From NCBI RefSeq assembly GCF_945915485.1, contig NZ_CAMEFJ010000010.1, positions 1 to 53,969 of the forward strand: a DNA stretch of 53,969 bases. The letters run 5' to 3'. Under the pieces are notes generated by a model that worked only from the letters and a program-made list of their open reading frames with translations, did not search any database and was not told where the DNA came from. Numbering within the stretch: position 1 is the first letter of the stretch; every line of letters begins with the position of its first letter. A program made the translations under genes and the position numbers. Shown one piece after another: positions 35,662-44,555 of this stretch. This stretch comes from an uncultured Agrococcus sp. GTDB lineage: Bacteria; Actinomycetota; Actinomycetes; Actinomycetales; Microbacteriaceae.

Positions 35662-35667
35662 AGCGTA
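35662..35667 (-). promoter_or_regulatory. -10 hexamer of the his operon (leaderless candidate)
   Basis: TACGCT ends 6 nt before the hisC GTG, with no ribosome binding site between. Confidence 0.5.
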
Positions 35668-35736
35668 CTCCCGCATCCCGCCGCTGAACCCCTCCGAGCA
35701 TGCGGCTCGCACCGAGAGTGCAGTATCGAACGAAAC

Positions 35737-36087
35737 CTACTGCTGCGAGTACTGCAGCGGAATCGAGAGCACCTGCCCGGGAACAACAGCGGCGTCGAGG
35801 CCGTTGAGGTTCTGCAGCTCGACAACGACGTCACGCGGGTCGTGATCGGGTGCGATGTCAGCGGCGAGACCCCAGAGCGTATCGCCCCGCTGAACGGTGA
35901 CGGTATCGAACTGCACGTCTACCTGCTCACTGCCGGCTACTGCGCCGCCGACCTGCAGCACGCCGAACGCACCGAAGAGCGCTACGGGGAGGGCCAGCGC
36001 AACCAGAAGAGCGCGACGGCCCCGCTTCGTCATGCGCAGACGAACGGCCGCGTTCTGCGCTGCCGAATCGATCTTCTCTGCACTCAT
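35737..36087 (-). CDS. LysM-domain protein divergent from lexA (SOS cell-division inhibitor candidate)
   Basis: A 116-residue exported or membrane-anchored protein: basic N-terminus (TKRGRR near 20), a hydrophobic segment (~26-50), and a C-terminal LysM domain (~60-112, [17 protein letters not shown]). The ATG has GAGGAGG 7 nt upstream. Small LysM proteins beside lexA include YneA of Bacillus, DivS of Corynebacterium and Rv2719c of Mycobacterium, which slow division during the SOS response. The SOS box at 36113-36128 lies 26 nt upstream, within the spacer of the likely promoter, which supports LexA control. Confidence 0.88.
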   Translation of the reverse strand: MSAEKIDSAAQNAAVRLRMTKRGRRALLVALALPVALFGAFGVLQVGGAVAGSEQVDVQFDTVTVQRGDTLWGLAADIAPDHDPRDVVVELQNLNGLDAAVVPGQVLSIPLQYSQQ

Positions 36088-36112
36088 GCGACTGCCTCCT
36101 CGTATCTCTGTA

Positions 36113-36128
36113 TCGAAACTACGTTCTA
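36113..36128. promoter_or_regulatory. LexA (SOS) box between the LysM gene and lexA
   Basis: TCGAAACTACGTTCTA matches the Gram-positive consensus TCGAAC-N4-GTTCGA at 10 of 12 defined positions, and differs by one base from the box upstream of recA (45741-45756). It is 26 nt from the LysM gene start and 169 nt from lexA. Confidence 0.8.
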
Positions 36129-36147
36129 CTCTTTCGAATGTCAACCC

Positions 36148-36157
36148 CGATATATCG
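36148..36157. promoter_or_regulatory. CGATATATCG palindrome followed by T6
   Basis: A perfect 10-bp palindrome with partly symmetric GC flanks, followed by TTTTTT (36161-36166), in the lexA upstream region. It has no loop, so it is more likely a protein site than a terminator. Binding protein unknown. Confidence 0.35.
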
Positions 36158-36296
36158 CGGTTTTTTCGTTTCGGCGAATTCGCGACACGCTCGAACATCT
36201 CTTTGCCCAACGTTGAGTTCTCGGATACTCTTCCCATACAGACAAGCGAACACGAGACCTCCGACACGAAGACGTCAAGGCAGAAGGAGCACCCCC

Positions 36297-36917
36297 ATGG
36301 CACGCGAACTCACCGAGAAGCAGATGGCGGTGCTGCAGTGCATTCAGCGGTCGGTGCTGACGCGCGGATACCCGCCCTCGTACCGTGAGATCGGCGACAC
36401 CGTGGGGCTCGCATCCCTCTCCTCCGTCACCCACCACCTGGGGCAGCTGGAACTCGCCGGCGCCATTCGGCGAGACCCCTCGAAACCAAGAGCGATCGAG
36501 GTGCTCGTCGATGTGCCGCTCGGTGACATGCCGTCTCAGGACCGCACGGCCGTTGTGCCGCTCGTCGGCAGCATCGCCGCAGGCGTCCCGATCACGGCAG
36601 AACAGCAGGTCGAAGAGGTCATCCCGCTCCCCCGTCGCCTCGTCGGCGGCGGGGATCTGTTCATTCTGAAGGTTTCCGGCGACAGCATGATCGATGCCGC
36701 AATCTGCGACGGTGACTGGGTTGTCATCCGCCAGCAGCAGAACGCCGAGAACGGCGACATCGTCGCTGCGATGCTCGATGGGGAGGCGACGATCAAGGTG
36801 TTCAGGCAACGCGACGGCCACACCTGGCTGCTACCCAGGAATTCGGAGTTCGACCCCATCCTTGCCGACCAGGCGGTGCTGCTCGGCAAACTCGTTGCGG
36901 TCCTCCGCGCCGTCTAA
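36297..36917 (+). CDS. lexA: LexA repressor
   Basis: A 206-residue SOS repressor. The winged-helix DNA-binding domain is at ~1-68 ([36 protein letters not shown]). The autocleavage bond is A95-G96, with the catalytic Ser130 in SGDSM and Lys167 in EATIKVF. AAGGAG lies 7 nt before the ATG; the frame is open further upstream but past the family start. It likely controls the divergent LysM gene, itself, and recA-recX at 43979-45620. Confidence 0.97.
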   Translation: MARELTEKQMAVLQCIQRSVLTRGYPPSYREIGDTVGLASLSSVTHHLGQLELAGAIRRDPSKPRAIEVLVDVPLGDMPSQDRTAVVPLVGSIAAGVPITAEQQVEEVIPLPRRLVGGGDLFILKVSGDSMIDAAICDGDWVVIRQQQNAENGDIVAAMLDGEATIKVFRQRDGHTWLLPRNSEFDPILADQAVLLGKLVAVLRAV

Positions 36918-36959
36918 CGGAGGCTGCGCTATTACAGCTTCACTCACTACTCAAAAGGG

Positions 36960-36996
36960 AAGCGGCACGCCGAGTATCGAGCTGGACGTGCCGCTT
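36960..36996. terminator. Terminator between lexA and hflX
   Basis: AAGCGGCACG (36960-36969) pairs exactly with CGTGCCGCTT (36987-36996) around a 17-nt loop, followed by TCTCTTG. It lies 43 bp after lexA and 28 bp from the convergent hflX stop. Confidence 0.75.
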
Positions 36997-37023
36997 TCTC
37001 TTGCAGTGAAGTGGCTCCGCGCC

Positions 37024-38517
37024 TCAGGGTTGCTTGGATATCGCGAACTCGGCGAAGCGAGCCTCCGCGGGTTCCGTGACTCGCACGTGCATCCGCGTTC
37101 CTCCCGCGAGGTGCTCTTCCTCGTCGACGACGAACTCGTCGTGCAGCGCGCTCACGATCTCGCCCCGGTCATACGGCACGAGCAGGTCCATCTCGACATT
37201 CGGCATCGGGAGCATGTCTGCGAGTGTCTGCATCAGTTCGGGGATGCCCTCGCCCGTGCGAGCCGAGACGAACACCGAGTTCGGTGCCAGGCCGCGCAGT
37301 AGGAGGCGCTGGTCGTCGTCGATGAGGTCAGCTTTGTTGAAGGCCACGAGCTCGGGGAGCTCACGAGCACCTACCTCGCCGATAACGTCGCGCACGGTCG
37401 ACAGCTGCGCAGATGGGTCAGCGTGGCTGCCGTCCACAACGTGCAGAACAACGTCGCTCTCGGACACCTCTTCGAGCGTCGACCGGAACGCCTCGACGAG
37501 CTGGTGCGGCAATTGCCGTACGAACCCGACGGTGTCGGACAGCGTGAAGAGCCGGCCGTCCGGCGTTTCGGCGCGCCGCACGGTAGGGTCCAGCGTCGCG
37601 AACAGCGAGTTCTCGACGAGAACCCCCGCGTGCGTCATGCGATTCAGCAGCGACGACTTACCCGCATTCGTGTAGCCCGCGATAGCAACGGACGGCACCT
37701 TATTACGGTCGCGGTTTGCTCGTTTCGCCGCCCTCGCTGGTGCGAAACCGGCGATCTGCTTGCGCAACTTGGCCATCCTCGTGTGGATGCGCCGACGATC
37801 CAGCTCGATCTTCGTCTCACCGGGGCCGCGGGAACCCATACCCGCGCCGCCGACCTGACCACCGGCCTGTCTGGACATGGATTCGCCCCAACCGCGCAAG
37901 CGCGGCAGCAAGTATTCAAGTTGCGCAAGTTCAACCTGCGCTTTTCCTTCTCGGCTCTGGGCGTGCTGACTGAAAATGTCGAGGATGACGGCCGTACGGT
38001 CGATGACCTTGACCTTCACGACATCCTCCAGTGCGCGTCGCTGGCTCGGCGCGAGCTCGCTGTCGGCCACGACCGTATCGGCTCCCGTCGCCGCAACGAC
38101 CTCGCGAAGCTCCTCGGCCTTGCCTCTGCCGAGATATGTGGCGGGGTCGGGGTTCGTGCGTCGCTGCAGAACGCCATCGAGCACAACGGCTCCCGCTGTT
38201 TCGGCTAGCGCTGCCAGCTCGCGCAGCGAGTACTCGGCCTCCTGAGCGTTGGACGCGTAGACGCCGATCAGGACGACACGCTCCAGCCGGAGCTGGCGGT
38301 TCTCGACCTCCGTGACGTCTTCGAGCTCGGTCGACAGCCCCGCAACGCGCCTCAGCGCCGATCGCTCTTCACGATCGAACTGCTCACCATCGACGTCGAC
38401 GGCATGCGCCTGATCGTCGAGGGCGAGCGCTTTGCCATCGGCGGGGCGAGCCCACTCGAGGATGCGCGTCATCTCGCGATCAATGTTTACGGTGTCTTCG
38501 GTAATGCTGTTCTCCAT
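37024..38517 (-). CDS. hflX: Ribosome-associated GTPase HflX
   Basis: About 497 residues. The HflX N-domain (LIGVYASNAQEAEYSLRELAAL, QRRTNPDPATYLGRGKAEEL) is followed by a coiled helical region (GESMSRQAGGQVGGAGMGSRGPGETKIE) and a GTPase domain (G1 GYTNAGKSSLLN, G3 DTVGFV, G4 NKADL). HflX rescues or splits stalled ribosomes. The start is uncertain: ATG 38517 has neither a ribosome site nor a clean -10, and ATG 38472 is possible. Only 20 bp separate ATG 38517 from the divergent methyltransferase start. Confidence 0.94.
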   Translation of the reverse strand: MENSITEDTVNIDREMTRILEWARPADGKALALDDQAHAVDVDGEQFDREERSALRRVAGLSTELEDVTEVENRQLRLERVVLIGVYASNAQEAEYSLRELAALAETAGAVVLDGVLQRRTNPDPATYLGRGKAEELREVVAATGADTVVADSELAPSQRRALEDVVKVKVIDRTAVILDIFSQHAQSREGKAQVELAQLEYLLPRLRGWGESMSRQAGGQVGGAGMGSRGPGETKIELDRRRIHTRMAKLRKQIAGFAPARAAKRANRDRNKVPSVAIAGYTNAGKSSLLNRMTHAGVLVENSLFATLDPTVRRAETPDGRLFTLSDTVGFVRQLPHQLVEAFRSTLEEVSESDVVLHVVDGSHADPSAQLSTVRDVIGEVGARELPELVAFNKADLIDDDQRLLLRGLAPNSVFVSARTGEGIPELMQTLADMLPMPNVEMDLLVPYDRGEIVSALHDEFVVDEEEHLAGGTRMHVRVTEPAEARFAEFAISKQP

Positions 38518-38525
38518 TCGTTCGG

Positions 38526-38531
38526 TACGGT
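38526..38531 (+). promoter_or_regulatory. -10 hexamer of the RsmC-like gene (leaderless candidate)
   Basis: TACGGT ends 6 nt before the GTG start at 38538, inside the 20-bp gap to hflX. Confidence 0.45.
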
Positions 38532-38537
38532 CGAGAT

Positions 38538-39146
38538 GTGACCGACCACTATTTTTCTTCGTCTGCCGGCGAATACGCGGCTGAGCCGATTCGAGTCCGA
38601 CTTGGCGGGAGCGAGCGGTCGCTCGAAGCGCCGCGAGGAGTGTTCTCCAATGATGGCCTGGATGTCGGCACAGCTGTCCTGCTGGATGCCGTTCCGGAAC
38701 CACCCGCTACCGGCAATCTGCTCGATATCGGGTGCGGTTGGGGGCCTCTTACACTGGACCTTGCTCTCTCTTCTCCTGGGGCGACGGTGTGGGCGGTGGA
38801 TGTGAATCCGCTGGCGCTCGAAGCGACGCGGAGAAACGCCCGTGCGCTCAGTCTATCCAACGTCAACTGCGTAGCACCAGAAGAAATTCCCGCGGACGTG
38901 CGGTTCGACGCCATCTGGTCGAACCCGCCCATCCGCATCGGCAAGGCCGCCCTGCACGAGCTGCTCACGACCTGGCTAGGCCGGCTGACCACCGACGGGG
39001 AGGCATGGCTCGTCGTGCAGAAGCATCTCGGTGCCGATTCGCTGCTGCGGTGGCTGAACCAGCAGCCCGGCCTGGATGCGGAGCGTGCCACATCGAAGAA
39101 GACCTTCCGTGTGCTGCGGGTGACGCGCACAGACGAACACGCATAA
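38538..39146 (+). CDS. RsmC-like methyltransferase
   Basis: A 202-residue SAM-dependent methyltransferase of the small MTS/RsmC class (HYFSSSAGEYAAEP start, motif I LLDIGCGWGPLT near 60, acidic DVNPLALEATRRNA near 84, and the N6/N2-type SNPPIRIGK motif near 130). It resembles the C-terminal catalytic half of RsmC/RlmG, so it probably modifies guanine in rRNA, but the target is unknown. The GTG start has no ribosome site and appears leaderless. It converges with the VOC gene across a large palindrome. Confidence 0.88.
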   Translation: MTDHYFSSSAGEYAAEPIRVRLGGSERSLEAPRGVFSNDGLDVGTAVLLDAVPEPPATGNLLDIGCGWGPLTLDLALSSPGATVWAVDVNPLALEATRRNARALSLSNVNCVAPEEIPADVRFDAIWSNPPIRIGKAALHELLTTWLGRLTTDGEAWLVVQKHLGADSLLRWLNQQPGLDAERATSKKTFRVLRVTRTDEHA

Positions 39147-39173
39147 CCCGGCCAGCCCTGAACCGACAGCTGT

Positions 39174-39245
39174 CACACTTCTCGGTCTATGCATGGCGAC
39201 ACGCCCATATAGCGCTCTCATCCCACCCATAGACCGAGAAGTGTG
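39174..39245. repeat. 72-bp concentric palindrome with TCGGTCTATG/CATAGACCGA arms
   Basis: Arms CACACTTCTCGGTCTATG (39174-39191) and its exact complement (39228-39245) pair over 18 bp. Inside, TGG (39194-39196) pairs with CCA (39223-39225), and TATA is exactly central (39209.5). The inner part of both arms matches the palindrome at 5717-5796. It lies between convergent genes and can terminate both. Confidence 0.8.
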
Positions 39246-39262
39246 CCCGACTGCGGTGCGTG

Positions 39263-39661
39263 TCAGGGTGTGAAGGCGTCGGCGACGATCTCGGCTTTGA
39301 ACCCGGTCGAGTTCTCCAGCCATCCCGCGTAGTGCGCCGGCCCTCCCGCGTGCGGGTACCGATCCCGGTAGAGCTGATTCCACCCGTGTTCGCGTGCCTC
39401 CGCCATGATCGCATCAACTTCCGCGGCGGTTCCGGCCTTGAACGCGATGTGATTGACGCCGACACCACGACGATCGTGCTCGGACCCCGTGACGTTCGGT
39501 AATGTCGTCAACGTGAGATACACGCCTTCGGCCGCCCACGATTGGCCGGTGGCCCACTCCTGCTCGGTGGAAAAGTCGAGTCGCCGCAATAGCCAGCCCC
39601 ACTCCGACAACTCACACTGCAGATCGAAGACCCAGACCTCCACATGATGGATACCCGGCAC
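39263..39661 (-). CDS. VOC-superfamily (glyoxalase-like) protein
   Basis: A 132-residue single-repeat vicinal-oxygen-chelate protein (IHHVEVWVFDL start, GVNHIAFKAGTAAEVDAI middle, TGFKAEIVADAFTP end). A metal site could use the His near residue 6, the His of NHIAF and the Glu of FKAEIV. The substrate is unknown. The GTG start has GGGGA 4 nt upstream and lies 9 bp after the dapF stop, so it is probably in the same operon. Confidence 0.85.
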   Translation of the reverse strand: MPGIHHVEVWVFDLQCELSEWGWLLRRLDFSTEQEWATGQSWAAEGVYLTLTTLPNVTGSEHDRRGVGVNHIAFKAGTAAEVDAIMAEAREHGWNQLYRDRYPHAGGPAHYAGWLENSTGFKAEIVADAFTP

Positions 39662-39670
39662 GATTCCCCG

Positions 39671-40516
39671 CTACGGCAGGTCGATGTCGGAGGAGAATAC
39701 CAGCTCTGCCGGGCCCGCCAGCGTTGCCGTAGTGCCGGAGGCCGTAACGTCGAGTTCCCCTCCCGGCACCCGGACGAGCCACGCGTCGGGAGCGTCCTCA
39801 CCGATCCAGTGGCGCGTCGCCATCGCAGCTGCCACAGCTCCCGTGCCGCACGACTGCGTCTCACCGACACCTCGCTCGTGCACTCGCATGACGATCGAAC
39901 CGCGGCCGGACGTCACCGCCCCCGGAACGACGAACTCGACGTTGGCGCCGTGGTCGGCGGCGGGATCGAGCCCGGGCGCTCGGTTGAGATCGAGTGCTTC
40001 CAGCTCCGCTTCGGTTGCGAGAGCGACGACGCGGTGCGGGTTTCCGACATCGACGCTCAGCGCCGGTCGGGCCACGTCGATGCCCTCTGCGGTCACGAGC
40101 GTCTCGTTCTCCGCGATCGTGAACTCGCCCATCGAAACTTCGTAGCGCCCCTTCCCGAGCACGCGCACCGGCTTGAGCCCAGCGCGCGTTGCGATGGGGA
40201 GCATCCCCTCGGCGTCCGGCTCCGCAAGACCCTCGGCGAGCAGATAGTGCGCGAAAACGCGAACTCCATTGCCGCACATCTCGGCGATAGAACCGTCGCC
40301 GTTGCGATAGTCCATGAACCACTCGGCGTCCTGCCCACGAACCTCTGCAATCCCGTCGGCCCTGACCGCGCGGATAACGCCGTCGCCGCCCACACCGACA
40401 TGCCGGTCGGTGAGCGCCCTGACGCGCTCCTCGGTCAGATCGACCTCGCGGTCGGCGTCGGTGAAGAGAACGAAATCGTTCCCCGTGCCGTGACCCTTCG
40501 TGAACTGCAAACGCAT
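39671..40516 (-). CDS. dapF: Diaminopimelate epimerase
   Basis: A 281-residue two-cysteine racemase that converts LL- to meso-diaminopimelate for lysine and peptidoglycan. C81 in EMCGNGVRVFA and the second cysteine in TQSCGTGAVA near 226 are both present, with GTGNDFVLF at the start. ATG 40516 has no ribosome site; TAGGCT ends 6 nt upstream (leaderless). It follows miaA by 58 bp. Confidence 0.96.
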   Translation of the reverse strand: MRLQFTKGHGTGNDFVLFTDADREVDLTEERVRALTDRHVGVGGDGVIRAVRADGIAEVRGQDAEWFMDYRNGDGSIAEMCGNGVRVFAHYLLAEGLAEPDAEGMLPIATRAGLKPVRVLGKGRYEVSMGEFTIAENETLVTAEGIDVARPALSVDVGNPHRVVALATEAELEALDLNRAPGLDPAADHGANVEFVVPGAVTSGRGSIVMRVHERGVGETQSCGTGAVAAAMATRHWIGEDAPDAWLVRVPGGELDVTASGTTATLAGPAELVFSSDIDLP

Positions 40517-40522
40517 ACCACC

Positions 40523-40528
40523 AGCCTA
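40523..40528 (-). promoter_or_regulatory. -10 hexamer of dapF (leaderless candidate)
   Basis: TAGGCT ends 6 nt before the dapF ATG, in the miaA-dapF gap. Confidence 0.5.
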
Positions 40529-40574
40529 CGGGGCAGCCGAGGCACTCACTGCCAGAACTGGATGTGCACCTCGT

Positions 40575-41471
40575 TCAGCCGAGGATCGATGCGATCCAGG
40601 CGCGGGCACCATCCGGAGCGGGCTCATCGGCGGTGTAGCGCTTGAACCACGACACCTGCCGGCGTGCGTACTTCCTGGTTGCGAGCTTGGTGGCCTCCAC
40701 CGCTTCGGCCTGCGTGAGTTCACCGCGAAGCTGCTGGAGCGCTTGCGCATAGCCGATGGCCTGCCTAGCAGTTGTTCCCCGGTCCAGACCCCTGTCGAGG
40801 AGCATCCGAACCTCTTCGAGCAGGCCCGATTGCCAGAACCCGTCGACTCGTCGATCGAGTCGTTCGACGAGCTCGGCACGCTCCGCTCGCAGATGCGCGA
40901 TGCGCGTCGGTCGCACCGGTTCTGCGCTTGGCAGGGATGCTCGGAACGGCTCCCCCGTCACGGTGACGGCTTCGATGGCGCGGACGATACGCCGTCCGTT
41001 CGCCCTGTCGATGTCGGCTGCCGCCTGCGGGTCGAGCTCGCGCAACCGCTCGTGCAGTGCATCCGCCCCCTGCTCCTCGAGCTCCCGCTCGAGCCGAGTA
41101 CGCAGCGCGGGATCTCTCGCCGGAAACGAGAAGCCGAAGAGCACAGCGCTGACGTAGAGCCCGCTCCCGCCGACGATTATCGGCCATACTCCGTCGCGTT
41201 CTAGCCTCCCGATCAACGGCTCCGTCACTGCCTGATAGCCCGCGACCGTCGACGCCTCCGTGACCTCTAGCACGTCGAGCATGTGGTGCGGAACTCCGCG
41301 CCGCTCCGCCTCGCTGAGCTTGGCCGTTGCGATATCCATGCCCCTGTAGAGCTGCAGGGCGTCGGCGTTGACGATCTCGGCGGCGATGCCTCGCTCGCGC
41401 AGCGCTTGGACGGCGTCGAGCGCGAACTCGCTTTTCCCGACGCCGGTTGCGCCGACGACGGCGAGCAACAC
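40575..41471 (-). CDS. miaA: tRNA dimethylallyltransferase
   Basis: A 298-residue enzyme that prenylates A37 of tRNAs reading UNN codons. The P-loop [10 protein letters not shown] is at ~7-16, the substrate motif [17 protein letters not shown] near 33, GGSGLY near 94 and the C-terminal tRNA-binding [14 protein letters not shown] chose the GTG at 41471, which has GGGA 7 nt upstream and lies 4 bp after the miaB stop; the open frame upstream overlaps miaB. Its product is the substrate for MiaB encoded just upstream. Confidence 0.94.
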   Translation of the reverse strand: MLLAVVGATGVGKSEFALDAVQALRERGIAAEIVNADALQLYRGMDIATAKLSEAERRGVPHHMLDVLEVTEASTVAGYQAVTEPLIGRLERDGVWPIIVGGSGLYVSAVLFGFSFPARDPALRTRLERELEEQGADALHERLRELDPQAAADIDRANGRRIVRAIEAVTVTGEPFRASLPSAEPVRPTRIAHLRAERAELVERLDRRVDGFWQSGLLEEVRMLLDRGLDRGTTARQAIGYAQALQQLRGELTQAEAVEATKLATRKYARRQVSWFKRYTADEPAPDGARAWIASILG

Positions 41472-41475
41472 TGCG

Positions 41476-42954
41476 CTATCCCGCCCGACGAACAGGAATA
41501 CCGAGCGGTACGGGCCCCCTCGTGGCGCTTGCTGCGCCGGGGGTCGGCACTCCGCAGGAGTCGGCCTGGGCGCGATCCCACGCGTCGCCTGCGCGTGAGC
41601 GGCGAACACGAACATCGCCGTCATCTGCCAGCAAGTGGAACGAAGCCGCGTCGGTGAGGCGAACGGTGACGAAATCGCCCGGTCGCGGCTCCGCTTCTTC
41701 TTCCACACGGAAGTGCACGAGCCGACCGTCCTCCGCCCTGCCCGAGAGCCGGTTCGTTTCGGCGCTCTTCCTGCCCTCGCCTGCCGAGACCAGCACCTCC
41801 ACGGTGCGCCCTACCTGCCGCTGATTCTCCTCGTAAGAGATGCGGTCCTGCAGCTCGACAAGGCGCTCGAAGCGCTCCTGCACGACTTCCTTGGGGATCT
41901 GATCCGGCATCGTTGCTGCGGGAGTGCCGGGGCGGATCGAATACTGGAACGTGAACGCGCTCGAGAAGCGAGAAGCCTCGACGACGCGCAGCGTCTCGGC
42001 GAAATCTTCTTCCGTCTCGCCAGGAAAGCCGACGATGATGTCCGTCGTGATGGCTGCGTTCGGGATGCGTTCACGCACACGATCGAGGATGCCGAGGAAG
42101 CGAGCAGAGCGATACGAACGACGCATTGCGCGCAGAATTCGGTCCGAGCCCGACTGCAGCGGCATGTGCAGCTGCGGCATGACCGCCTCGGTCTCGGCCA
42201 TCGCGGCTATGACATCGTCCGTGAACGCGGCGGGATGCGGGCTCGTGAAGCGGATTCGCTCGAGACCGTCGATGGCCCCCGCTGCACGGAGCAGCTTTCC
42301 GAATGCGTGCCGATCGCCGAAGGAGACACCGTAGGTGTTGACGTTCTGTCCCAGCAGTGTCACTTCGACAGCGCCATCGGCGACGAGCGCCTCGATCTCG
42401 GCGAGGATCTCGCCGGGGCGACGGTCCTTCTCCTTGCCTCGCAGCGAAGGCACGATGCAGAACGTGCACGTGTTGTTGCAGCCGACCGAGATCGAAACCC
42501 AGCCGGAGTGCGTCGATTCGCGCTTCGTCGGCAGCGTCGAAGGGAACATCTCGAGCGACTCGAGGATCTCGACCTGTGCTTCGTCATTGTGCCGGGCCCG
42601 CTCGAGCAGCGTTGGCAGTGCGCCCATGTTGTGGGTTCCGAACACCACGTCGACCCAGGGGGCGCGATCGACGATCCCGTCGCGGTCCTTCTGCGCAAGG
42701 CATCCCCCGACCGCGATCTGGAAGCCATCACGCTCGCGCTTCGTCTGCGCAAGGTGGCCGAGCGTTCCGTACAGCTTGTCGGCGGCGTTCTCGCGTACAG
42801 CGCAGGTGTTGATCACCATAACGTCTGGGCGACCGTCGAGAGACTGCACGTATCCGGCGTTCTCCAGTGAACCGCGCATGCGCTCAGAGTCATGCACGTT
42901 CATCTGGCAGCCGAACGTCTTTACTTCATAGGTGCGCGAACTGGTTACGGGCAT
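41476..42954 (-). CDS. miaB: tRNA-2-methylthio-N6-dimethylallyladenosine synthase
   Basis: A 492-residue radical-SAM methylthiotransferase. The auxiliary iron-sulfur cluster uses C16, C51 and C85 (GCQMN, NTCAV, GGC), the radical-SAM cluster C159, C163 and C166 (CNNTCTFC), and a TRAM domain follows (~400-460). A proline/alanine-rich tail of about 30 residues is extra. ATG 42954 has no ribosome site; TATCCT ends 7 nt upstream but overlaps the end of the preceding lipoprotein gene, 5 bp away. It modifies the base prenylated by MiaA. Confidence 0.96.
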   Translation of the reverse strand: MPVTSSRTYEVKTFGCQMNVHDSERMRGSLENAGYVQSLDGRPDVMVINTCAVRENAADKLYGTLGHLAQTKRERDGFQIAVGGCLAQKDRDGIVDRAPWVDVVFGTHNMGALPTLLERARHNDEAQVEILESLEMFPSTLPTKRESTHSGWVSISVGCNNTCTFCIVPSLRGKEKDRRPGEILAEIEALVADGAVEVTLLGQNVNTYGVSFGDRHAFGKLLRAAGAIDGLERIRFTSPHPAAFTDDVIAAMAETEAVMPQLHMPLQSGSDRILRAMRRSYRSARFLGILDRVRERIPNAAITTDIIVGFPGETEEDFAETLRVVEASRFSSAFTFQYSIRPGTPAATMPDQIPKEVVQERFERLVELQDRISYEENQRQVGRTVEVLVSAGEGRKSAETNRLSGRAEDGRLVHFRVEEEAEPRPGDFVTVRLTDAASFHLLADDGDVRVRRSRAGDAWDRAQADSCGVPTPGAASATRGPVPLGIPVRRAG

Positions 42955-42959
42955 GGGGT

Positions 42960-43433
42960 TCAGGATACCGCGAGCGGCGTCAGCTCCATGACCGCGCCGG
43001 ATCCGCTCGTGTACTCCCCCTCCAGCGTGAGTGCGGCGCTGTCGACGACACCGCTCACGGTGACATCGAGCGTCACCTGGTCCTCACCGTCGACGAAGAG
43101 CCCGGTAAGCGTCACAGTGAGCGTTTCGCCCTCCTGCTGCCAGACATCGTTCTCGGAATCGAAGGGTCCGAGCCCGTTGTAGGCGAGCACAAGGACCGTG
43201 CCGTCATCTTCGAACTCGAGCTGCAGCGAGTTGCCGTCCAACGAGCCCTCCCACTGGGTGCCCTCGAGCGATTCGTACGTGGGTGATGGATCCGCAACTT
43301 CTGACGCGGAAGGCTCCTCGTCATTCGCTTGCGCGCAGCCCGCGACGAAGACCACGGCCGCGGATGCGCAGACAGCAAGCACCGCCCGCACCCGAAGGTG
43401 CGGGCGGTGCCGGTGCTGTTCCGCGTGAATCAC
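42960..43433 (-). CDS. Lipoprotein, paralogue of the upstream gene
   Basis: A 157-residue (or 143 from GTG 43391) exported lipoprotein with lipobox FVAGC. The mature part shares a pattern with the gene at 43430-43909: [20 protein letters not shown] against DTEWSGTIDGSDVELLFNSD, then YNGLG/YGGQG and [33 protein letters not shown] 43433 overlaps the upstream stop (GTGA); GTG 43391 gives a cleaner signal peptide ([13 protein letters not shown]). A 14-bp hairpin covers the 5' codons. Function unknown. Confidence 0.8.
   Translation of the reverse strand: MIHAEQHRHRPHLRVRAVLAVCASAAVVFVAGCAQANDEEPSASEVADPSPTYESLEGTQWEGSLDGNSLQLEFEDDGTVLVLAYNGLGPFDSENDVWQQEGETLTVTLTGLFVDGEDQVTLDVTVSGVVDSAALTLEGEYTSGSGAVMELTPLAVS
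43379..43410. terminator. 14-bp hairpin with a UUCG loop inside the second lipoprotein gene's 5' end
   Basis: Arms 43379-43392 and 43397-43410 are exact complements (GCACCGCCCGCACC and its reverse complement). The loop reads TTCG on the transcribed strand, a very stable tetraloop. It lies 19 nt after the stop of the first lipoprotein gene, a normal terminator position, yet overlaps codons of the next gene. Confidence 0.75.
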
Positions 43434-43909
43434 ATTATGGTGAGCGAGGCGCTCATGCCGCCACCGCTCAACTCGAGCGACTCCGGGTTGAGTTCACCGG
43501 TGAGATCGATAATGGTCTCGTTACCGGACCCGTCCTCGAAAGCAAGTGACATCGTCACCTCGGTGCCGTTGACCGACCACGTGTCGTTCGGGTGATCGAT
43601 CGAGCCCTGACCACCGTAGTCGATGAAGTCGATCGTGCCGTCGGAATTGAACAGCAGTTCGACGTCACTGCCGTCGATGGTGCCGCTCCACTCCGTGTCA
43701 GCGAGATCGAAAGACGAAGCGTCGGGACCATCGTCCTGACTGTCGTCCGACTGCGAGTCGTCGTTCTGACTGTCGTCGTTCTGAGTCGTGTTCTGGTCGT
43801 CGTTGGGCTGGTCGTCATCGCCGCCGAAGGGGATGACGCAGCCGGAGAGCGCGAGCGTGGACGCGCCGAGCAGTGCTGCAAGAGCAAGAAAACGGTTGCG
43901 AATCTTCAT
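43430..43909 (-). CDS. Lipoprotein with acidic repeat linker
   Basis: A 159-residue exported lipoprotein. The signal (MKIRNRFLALAALLGASTLA) ends at lipobox LSGC, then an Asp/Asn/Gln/Ser-rich linker with DDSQNDDSQSDDSQDD repeats (~35-60), then a ~95-residue beta-rich domain shared with the downstream paralogue. No family was recognised with certainty; short sandwich or lipocalin-like folds are possible. I chose ATG 43909 because TAGCGT ends 7 nt upstream (leaderless). It lies between recX and miaB, where most actinobacteria have no lipoprotein pair. Confidence 0.8.
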   Translation of the reverse strand: MKIRNRFLALAALLGASTLALSGCVIPFGGDDDQPNDDQNTTQNDDSQNDDSQSDDSQDDGPDASSFDLADTEWSGTIDGSDVELLFNSDGTIDFIDYGGQGSIDHPNDTWSVNGTEVTMSLAFEDGSGNETIIDLTGELNPESLELSGGGMSASLTIM

Positions 43910-43916
43910 AGATGTC

Positions 43917-43922
43917 ACGCTA
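43917..43922 (-). promoter_or_regulatory. -10 hexamer of the first lipoprotein gene (leaderless candidate)
   Basis: TAGCGT ends 7 nt before ATG 43909. Confidence 0.45.
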
Positions 43923-43978
43923 TGCCCGAATCATGGGAGTTTTCTGAAGATTTGCGGTGACCACGTCGGCTGCGCGTG

Positions 43979-44533
43979 CTACTCGAACGAGACACGATGC
44001 CGAGGGCCGGATACTTCGTCCAGCGCAGTCTTGACAGCGCGTGATGCAGTGCTGCCTCCGTGCCCCCGACGCTGCAGGAATCCGAGCAGCCGGCGCTCAG
44101 CGGTTTGCCTGTCGAGCGACCGCAGCCGAGGCGCTCGTTCGCGCGCAGCCGCGAGTGCCAAATCGGTTTCGTCGTCGGCTGCATGCTCGCGCAGCGCTTC
44201 CTCCGCGTCGGCAGACCGAACACCGAGCTTGACGAGTTCCTGTCGCAGTGCGCCGTCGCCGAGTTTCTTACGGGTGCGCAAGCGCTCGATCGCGCTCGCA
44301 GCGAAGTCTTGATCGTTCAGGTATCCTGCATCGATAACGCGCTGCACCACTGCATCCGCAACGCTCCGTTCGACGTCGCGCTGCATCAACCGCTCCCGGA
44401 GTTTGCCGGAGGACATCGCGCGGGAGGCGAGCACCCTGAGCGCGATCTCGTACGCCTCGGTCGCCTCCTCGCTCTCGCTCTCCCCGTCGGACGAAGGAGG
44501 CGCCGAGAACATCGGCGTGACTTCGAAATTCAC
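43979..44533 (-). CDS. recX: RecX regulatory protein
   Basis: A 184-residue all-helical modulator of RecA. Three RecX helical repeats are visible: ALRVLASRAMSSGKLRERLMQRDV, VIDAGYLNDQDFAASAIERLRTRKKLG, and ERRLLGFLQRRGHGG. It binds and caps RecA filaments. It lies 22 bp after recA on the same strand and should be co-induced in the SOS response. The GTG start lacks a clear ribosome site. Confidence 0.94.
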   Translation of the reverse strand: MNFEVTPMFSAPPSSDGESESEEATEAYEIALRVLASRAMSSGKLRERLMQRDVERSVADAVVQRVIDAGYLNDQDFAASAIERLRTRKKLGDGALRQELVKLGVRSADAEEALREHAADDETDLALAAARERAPRLRSLDRQTAERRLLGFLQRRGHGGSTASRAVKTALDEVSGPRHRVSFE

Positions 44534-44555
44534 GTCGTCGCCTGCCGCTGACGCC

